From an uncultured Alistipes sp. (GTDB lineage: Bacteria; Bacteroidota; Bacteroidia; Bacteroidales; Rikenellaceae): 47,421 nt of DNA. The notes beneath the pieces are model-generated. The model worked only from the letters and a program-made list of their open reading frames with translations. It made no database searches and was not told the origin of the DNA. The stretch lies in NCBI GenBank assembly GCA_944326855.1, contig CALVFO010000044.1, positions 1 to 47,421 of the forward strand. Reading direction: 5' to 3'. Of the stretch, positions 43,231-47,421 are shown in pieces (the stretch's first letter is position 1; every line of letters begins with the position of its first letter). The position numbers and the translations under genes are program-made.

Positions 43231-43860
43231 ATGGAAATAGCTATTTTGAATACCGCAGGTCAGCAGACCGGCAAGACGGTTACCCTGAAAGACGAAATTT
43301 TCGGGATCGAGCCCAATAACCACGCTATTTACCTGGATGTAAAACAGCATCTGGCCAACAAGCGTCAGGGCACTCACAAATCCAAACAACGTAACGAAGT
43401 GGCCGGTTCGACCCGCAAGCTGAAAAAGCAAAAAGGTACGGGTGGAGCCCGTTCCGGTAGCATTCTGTCGCCCCTGTTCCCGGGAGGTGGTCGAGTGTTC
43501 GGTCCGGTACCCCGCGACTACTCGTTCAAACTGAACAAAAAGCTCAAACAACTGGCTCGTAAGAGCGCTCTCTCGTACAAAGCCAAAGGAGAAGCGATCA
43601 CCGTGGTGGACAACCTTAGCCTGGAAGCCCCCAAAACCAAAGAGTTCATCGCCATTACGAAGAACCTGGGTCTGGAAGGGAAGAAAATGCTGGTGGTACT
43701 GCCCGAAAGCAATCTGACGGTCTCTCTGTCGGCCCGCAACCTCCAGAACGTGAAGGTGGTTCCGGCACAGAACCTCAATACTTACGACGTGATGAACGCC
43801 GCTGTCCTGGTGATGGCCGCCGAGTCGGTTGAAGCCGTTAACCAAATGTTTGGATTGTAA
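43231..43860 (+). CDS. rplD: 50S ribosomal protein L4
   Basis: A 209-residue L4, which lines the exit tunnel. In E. coli, L4 represses its own S10 operon by binding the mRNA leader; whether the same happens here is unknown. Conserved [26 protein letters not shown] and [11 protein letters not shown] are visible. Spaced 3 bp from rplC and 12 bp from rplW. Confidence 0.97.
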   Translation: MEIAILNTAGQQTGKTVTLKDEIFGIEPNNHAIYLDVKQHLANKRQGTHKSKQRNEVAGSTRKLKKQKGTGGARSGSILSPLFPGGGRVFGPVPRDYSFKLNKKLKQLARKSALSYKAKGEAITVVDNLSLEAPKTKEFIAITKNLGLEGKKMLVVLPESNLTVSLSARNLQNVKVVPAQNLNTYDVMNAAVLVMAAESVEAVNQMFGL

Positions 43861-43872
43861 TCAATTAAGACA

Positions 43873-44163
43873 ATGGATATTTTAATTAAGCCAATTTTAA
43901 CCGAGCGAATGACGGTTCAGGGCGAAAAGCTGAACCGCTACGGTTTCATCGTGGATCCTCAGGCCAACAAGCTCCAGATCAAAGCGGCCGTGGAAGCGAT
44001 GTACAACGTGGTAGTCACCGACGTGAACACCATGCGTTACATGGGCAAGATCAAAAGCCGCTACACCAAAGCAGGGATGCTGGTGGGCCGCGCCAACAAC
44101 TTCAAGAAAGCGATTGTGACGCTCAAAGACGGAGATAAGATCGATTTTTACAGTAATATCTAA
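43873..44163 (+). CDS. rplW: 50S ribosomal protein L23
   Basis: A 96-residue L23, located at the tunnel exit and a docking site for trigger factor and SRP. Conserved KPILTERMT at the N-terminus and the extended loop [19 protein letters not shown] are present. Followed by rplB after 5 bp. Confidence 0.97.
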   Translation: MDILIKPILTERMTVQGEKLNRYGFIVDPQANKLQIKAAVEAMYNVVVTDVNTMRYMGKIKSRYTKAGMLVGRANNFKKAIVTLKDGDKIDFYSNI

Positions 44164-44168
44164 AGAAG

Positions 44169-44990
44169 ATGGCAGTAAGAAAGTTTAAACCCATGACCCC
44201 GGGTACCAGACACAAAGTGATTGGCACCTTTGACGATATTACTTCGTCGACACCCGAAAAATCGTTGTTGCAGCCCCTCAAAAGCACGGGCGGTCGTAAC
44301 AACACGGGTAAAATGACCGTACGTTACATTGGGGGCGGTCACAAACGCAAATACCGCGTCATCGACTTCAAACGCGACAAAGACAACATGTCTGCCGTTG
44401 TGAAGACTATCGAATACGATCCGAACCGTTCCGCCCGCATCGCGCTGATCGTATATGCGGACGGCGAAAAACGTTATATGCTGGCTCCGGGCGGGCTGAA
44501 AGTGGGTCAAACCGTAAGTACGGGTCCCGCCGCTGCCCCCGAAGTAGGCAATACGCTTCCCCTGTCGGAAATTCCGCTGGGTACGGTGATTCATAACATC
44601 GAACTCTATCCCGGCCAGGGTGCCGTGATGGCACGTAGCGCCGGCACGTATGCACAGCTTCTGGCTCGCGAAGGCAAATTCGCTATTATTAAACTTCCTT
44701 CGGGCGAAACCCGCATGGTACTGGTTGCCTGCCGCGCCACGATCGGGGCCGTGTCGAATCCCGACCACAACCTCGAATCTCACGGTAAGGCCGGTCGCCG
44801 CCGCTGGTTGGGTCGCCGCCCGCACAACCGTGGGGTTACCATGAACCCTGTGGATCACCCGATGGGTGGTGGTGAAGGTCGTTCGAGCGGTGGACACCCC
44901 CGTTCGCGCAAAGGTCTTCTGGCCAAGGGTTACAAGACCCGCAACCCGAAGAAGACCACTTCGAAGTTTATCGTGTCAAAAAGGAAATAA
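44169..44990 (+). CDS. rplB: 50S ribosomal protein L2
   Basis: A 273-residue L2, needed for subunit association and peptidyl-transferase activity. Conserved [23 protein letters not shown], the histidine-bearing [17 protein letters not shown] and the C-terminal [13 protein letters not shown] are intact. Normal length. Confidence 0.98.
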   Translation: MAVRKFKPMTPGTRHKVIGTFDDITSSTPEKSLLQPLKSTGGRNNTGKMTVRYIGGGHKRKYRVIDFKRDKDNMSAVVKTIEYDPNRSARIALIVYADGEKRYMLAPGGLKVGQTVSTGPAAAPEVGNTLPLSEIPLGTVIHNIELYPGQGAVMARSAGTYAQLLAREGKFAIIKLPSGETRMVLVACRATIGAVSNPDHNLESHGKAGRRRWLGRRPHNRGVTMNPVDHPMGGGEGRSSGGHPRSRKGLLAKGYKTRNPKKTTSKFIVSKRK

Positions 44991-45011
44991 TACATTAAAA
45001 ATAGTAGCGTA

Positions 45012-45281
45012 ATGAGTCGTTCATTAAAAAAAGGACCATACATCGAACCCAAGCTGGAAGCGAGAGTGATCGCCCAGAACGAGGGTGGTAAAAAGTCTGT
45101 GATCAAGACCTGGTCGCGGGCCAGTATGATCTCCCCCGATTTCGTGGGCCAGACGATCGCCGTACACAACGGCAACAAGTTTATCCCCGTGTACGTCACG
45201 GAGAACATGGTAGGTCACAAGCTGGGTGAATTTGCCCCCACTCGTAACTTCCGTGGTCATTCAGGTAATAAGAAAAAATAG
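45012..45281 (+). CDS. rpsS: 30S ribosomal protein S19
   Basis: An 89-residue S19, in the head of the small subunit near the A-site finger. Conserved [36 protein letters not shown] and [12 protein letters not shown] are present. Spaced 21 bp from rplB and 9 bp from rplV. Confidence 0.98.
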   Translation: MSRSLKKGPYIEPKLEARVIAQNEGGKKSVIKTWSRASMISPDFVGQTIAVHNGNKFIPVYVTENMVGHKLGEFAPTRNFRGHSGNKKK

Positions 45282-45290
45282 CATATAGAA

Positions 45291-45728
45291 ATGGGTTCAA
45301 GAAAAAGCACCAGAGCCGAACAACTCAAGGAGCAGAAGAAGCAAACGGCCATCGCCGTTCTGCGGGACTGTCCCACTTCGCCCCTGAAGATGCGCATCGT
45401 GGCCGACTCCATCCGTGGGGTAGAAGTTAACCGCGCACTGGGTATCCTTCGCTATAACAAGAAGGCGGCATCAATCAAGTTAGAAAAACTTTTGCGCTCG
45501 GCCATCGCCAACTGGGAAGCCAAAAACGAAGGGCAGCGTCTGGAAGACACCCCGTTGTGCGTGAAGACGATCACCGTAGACGGAGGACGCATGCTCAAAC
45601 GCGTTCAGGCCGCACCTCAGGGTCGCGCACACCGGATCCGCAAGCGTTCGAACCACGTAACCATCGTGGTGGATAAAATTGTCGAAAAAGCAGCTAAAAA
45701 ACAGAAAGCAGATGGGACAGAAAGTTAA
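45291..45728 (+). CDS. rplV: 50S ribosomal protein L22
   Basis: A 145-residue L22, whose beta-hairpin lines the exit tunnel. Conserved [17 protein letters not shown] and [27 protein letters not shown] are visible; the C-terminus has a short Lys-rich extension ([15 protein letters not shown]). Its end overlaps the start of rpsC by 17 nt. Confidence 0.97.
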   Translation: MGSRKSTRAEQLKEQKKQTAIAVLRDCPTSPLKMRIVADSIRGVEVNRALGILRYNKKAASIKLEKLLRSAIANWEAKNEGQRLEDTPLCVKTITVDGGRMLKRVQAAPQGRAHRIRKRSNHVTIVVDKIVEKAAKKQKADGTES

Positions 45729-46479
45729 TCCGATAGCCAACAGACTTGGAATCATTCGCGGTTGGGAATCCAACTGGTATGGAGGCAAAGATTTTTCGAG
45801 CAAACTGGTCGAAGATGCCAAGATCCGCAAGTATCTGGGCGCCCGTCTGGCCAAAGCCAGCATTTCGAAGATTCTTATCGAACGTACGTTGAAACTGGTT
45901 ACGGTAACCATCTCCACCGCCCGTCCGGGTATCATCATCGGGAAAGGCGGCCAGGAAGTGGACAAGCTCAAGGAAGAGCTGCACAAGCTGACCGGTAAAG
46001 AAGTACAGATCAATATTTTCGAGGTAAAACGTCCCGAAACCGACGCCGTGATCGTTGCCAACAACATCGCCCGTCAGCTGGAAGGCCGTATTTCGTACCG
46101 CCGCGCCGTGAAAACCGCTATCGCTTCGACGATGCGTATGGGCGCCGAAGGGATCAAGATTCAGATCTCGGGTCGTGTGGGCGGCGCCGAAATGGCCCGC
46201 AGCGAAACCTACAAGGAAGGTCGTATTCCGTTGCATACGTTCCGTGCCAACGTGGACTATGCCCTGAGCGAAGCCATCACCAAAGTGGGTGTGCTGGGGA
46301 TCAAAGTGTGGATCTGCAACGGCGAAATCTACGACAAACATTTCGATCTGTTCCAGCCGCTGGCCAGCACGCCTTCGCAGGGTCAGGGAGGCGGTTTCCG
46401 TGGCGAACGTCGCGGAGGTCGTGACGATCGTGGCGGCCGTCGCCGCGGCGGAGACCGTTCGGATCGCAAAAGACAATAA
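45712..46479 (+). CDS. rpsC: 30S ribosomal protein S3
   Basis: A 255-residue S3, a KH-domain protein at the mRNA entry channel. The start is the ATG reading [13 protein letters not shown], which matches the family; it overlaps rplV by 17 nt. The KH GXXG loop ([11 protein letters not shown]) and the S3 C-terminal domain are intact. The protein ends in a Gly/Arg-rich tail of about 35 residues (from [16 protein letters not shown] on) that E. coli S3 lacks. Confidence 0.97.
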   Translation: MGQKVNPIANRLGIIRGWESNWYGGKDFSSKLVEDAKIRKYLGARLAKASISKILIERTLKLVTVTISTARPGIIIGKGGQEVDKLKEELHKLTGKEVQINIFEVKRPETDAVIVANNIARQLEGRISYRRAVKTAIASTMRMGAEGIKIQISGRVGGAEMARSETYKEGRIPLHTFRANVDYALSEAITKVGVLGIKVWICNGEIYDKHFDLFQPLASTPSQGQGGGFRGERRGGRDDRGGRRRGGDRSDRKRQ

Positions 46480-46509
46480 AAGTAGGACTTCATAAAAAGT
46501 TAATCAATC

Positions 46510-46938
46510 ATGTTACAGCCAAAAAGAACGAAATTCAGAAGAATGCAGAAGGGCCGCATGAAGGGCAACGCACAACGCGGAGCTCAGCTTGCCTTCGGCT
46601 CATTCGGGATCAAGGCTATGGAGTCCACCTGGATTACCGGCCGTCAGATCGAGGCTGCCCGCCAGGCCATCGTGCGTTACATGAAACGTGAAGGTCAGAT
46701 CTGGATCCGTATCTTCCCCGACAAGCCGATCACCAAGAAACCGGCTGAAGTACGTATGGGTAAAGGTAAGGGTTCGCCCGAAGGGTTCGTGGCTCCGGTA
46801 ACTCCGGGCCGCATCCTCATCGAGGCCGAAGGTGTACCCTTGGAAGTGGCACAGGAAGCTCTTCGTCTGGGCGCTCAGAAGCTCCCCATTACGACCAAGT
46901 TTATTGTAAGAAGAGATTACACTGAAAAAACGCTTTAG
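46510..46938 (+). CDS. rplP: 50S ribosomal protein L16
   Basis: A 142-residue L16, near the A-site tRNA elbow. Conserved [37 protein letters not shown] and [14 protein letters not shown] are present. Spaced 30 bp from rpsC; rpmC follows after 2 bp. Confidence 0.98.
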   Translation: MLQPKRTKFRRMQKGRMKGNAQRGAQLAFGSFGIKAMESTWITGRQIEAARQAIVRYMKREGQIWIRIFPDKPITKKPAEVRMGKGKGSPEGFVAPVTPGRILIEAEGVPLEVAQEALRLGAQKLPITTKFIVRRDYTEKTL

Positions 46939-46940
46939 AG

Positions 46941-47138
46941 ATGAAGACTTCTGAAATAAGAGAACTCACCGTGGCCGAATTGGCGGAACGCATCGAAGCC
47001 GCTAAGGCCGAAATCGTACGCATGAAACTCAATCATGCCGTATCTCCGCTGGAGAACACCACCGTAATCAAAAAGACCCGCAGAGACATTGCCCGTATGC
47101 TGACAGTTCTCGGTCAAAAGCAAAACGTTAAAAGTTAA
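46941..47138 (+). CDS. rpmC: 50S ribosomal protein L29
   Basis: A 65-residue L29, a helical protein at the tunnel exit. Conserved MKTSEIRELTVAEL at the start and KKTRRDIARMLTVL near the end. Normal length; rpsQ begins 6 bp later. Confidence 0.96.
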   Translation: MKTSEIRELTVAELAERIEAAKAEIVRMKLNHAVSPLENTTVIKKTRRDIARMLTVLGQKQNVKS

Positions 47139-47144
47139 TTACCC

Positions 47145-47399
47145 ATGGAAAGAAATCTCAGAAAGGAAAGAATCGGGGTGGTTGTCAGCAACAAGATGGA
47201 TAAGTCGATGACGGTTGCCGTGAAACGGAAGGTAAAACATCCGATCTACGGTAAATTCGTGAACAAGACCACCAAGTTCGTGGCCCACGACGAAACCAAC
47301 ACCTGCAACCCGGGCGATACGGTTCGCATTGCGGAAACCCGCCCCCTGAGCAAGACCAAGCGTTGGAGATTAGTAGAAATCATAGAAAGAGCTAAATAG
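47145..47399 (+). CDS. rpsQ: 30S ribosomal protein S17
   Basis: An 84-residue S17, a primary 16S rRNA binder. Conserved [29 protein letters not shown] and [20 protein letters not shown] are present. rplN begins 2 bp after the stop. Confidence 0.98.
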   Translation: MERNLRKERIGVVVSNKMDKSMTVAVKRKVKHPIYGKFVNKTTKFVAHDETNTCNPGDTVRIAETRPLSKTKRWRLVEIIERAK

Positions 47400-47401
47400 C
47401 C

Positions 47402-47421
47402 ATGATACAACAAGAAAGTAG
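47402..47421 (+). CDS. rplN: 50S ribosomal protein L14 (5' end only)
   Basis: The last 20 bases read ATG then Ile-Gln-Gln-Glu-Ser, which is the standard N-terminus of L14 (MIQQES). The gene is cut by the window end. Position after rpsQ fits the spc part of the cluster. Confidence 0.85.

Overview
The window comes from a fairly GC-rich Bacteroidota genome, most likely an Alistipes-like member of the Rikenellaceae (genus level is inference). The evidence for Bacteroidota is the repeated sigma-ABfr-type promoter (-33 TTTG or a variant, about 20 nt, -7 TAnnTTTG), starts without Shine-Dalgarno sequences, a flavodoxin gene next to a DUF2023 gene, PorT-like outer-membrane barrels, and a ribosomal cluster ordered rpsL-rpsG-fusA-rpsJ-rplC with no tuf.

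Region by region. 1-16 kb: tRNA-Cys(GCA); an exported S9 peptidase; flavodoxin and DUF2023; dprA; tatD; a prolyl oligopeptidase; a monofunctional biotin ligase; an ECF sigma / anti-sigma / outer-membrane-barrel operon; deoC; and an isocitrate dehydrogenase with unusual cofactor-site residues. 16-21 kb: dapD, two tandem paralogous outer-membrane barrel genes, and citrate synthase. 21-30 kb: two membrane-anchored SGNH hydrolases, a convergent Na/Pi-cotransporter-type gene, and an AlgI-like MBOAT acyltransferase. The SGNH and MBOAT genes together look like an envelope O-acylation system. 30-38.5 kb: a complete tripartite RND efflux operon, a small exported protein with its own promoter and hairpin terminator, a repeat-rich intergenic stretch, a small unknown protein, and an exported esterase. 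38.7-47.4 kb: the str/S10/spc ribosomal cluster from rpsL into the first codons of rplN.

How the parts relate. gltA and icd encode two steps of the oxidative route from oxaloacetate to 2-oxoglutarate, but they sit in separate transcription units and no aconitase gene is present. dapD supplies the meso-diaminopimelate/lysine pathway. The ECF operon is a typical envelope-sensing unit with a candidate self-controlled promoter. The ribosomal cluster is interrupted between rpsJ and rplC by about 410 bp. That stretch holds a terminator-like hairpin, a 58-bp direct repeat and a 9-bp tandem array. It suggests a separate leader for the rplC-rplD part of the cluster.

No insertion sequence, prophage, CRISPR array or rRNA gene was seen. 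Short tandem repeats of 22-28 bp recur in several intergenic gaps (6.4, 16.1 and 36.6 kb), and low-complexity acidic linkers recur in several proteins (DprA, biotin ligase, both SGNH proteins, the anti-sigma factor).
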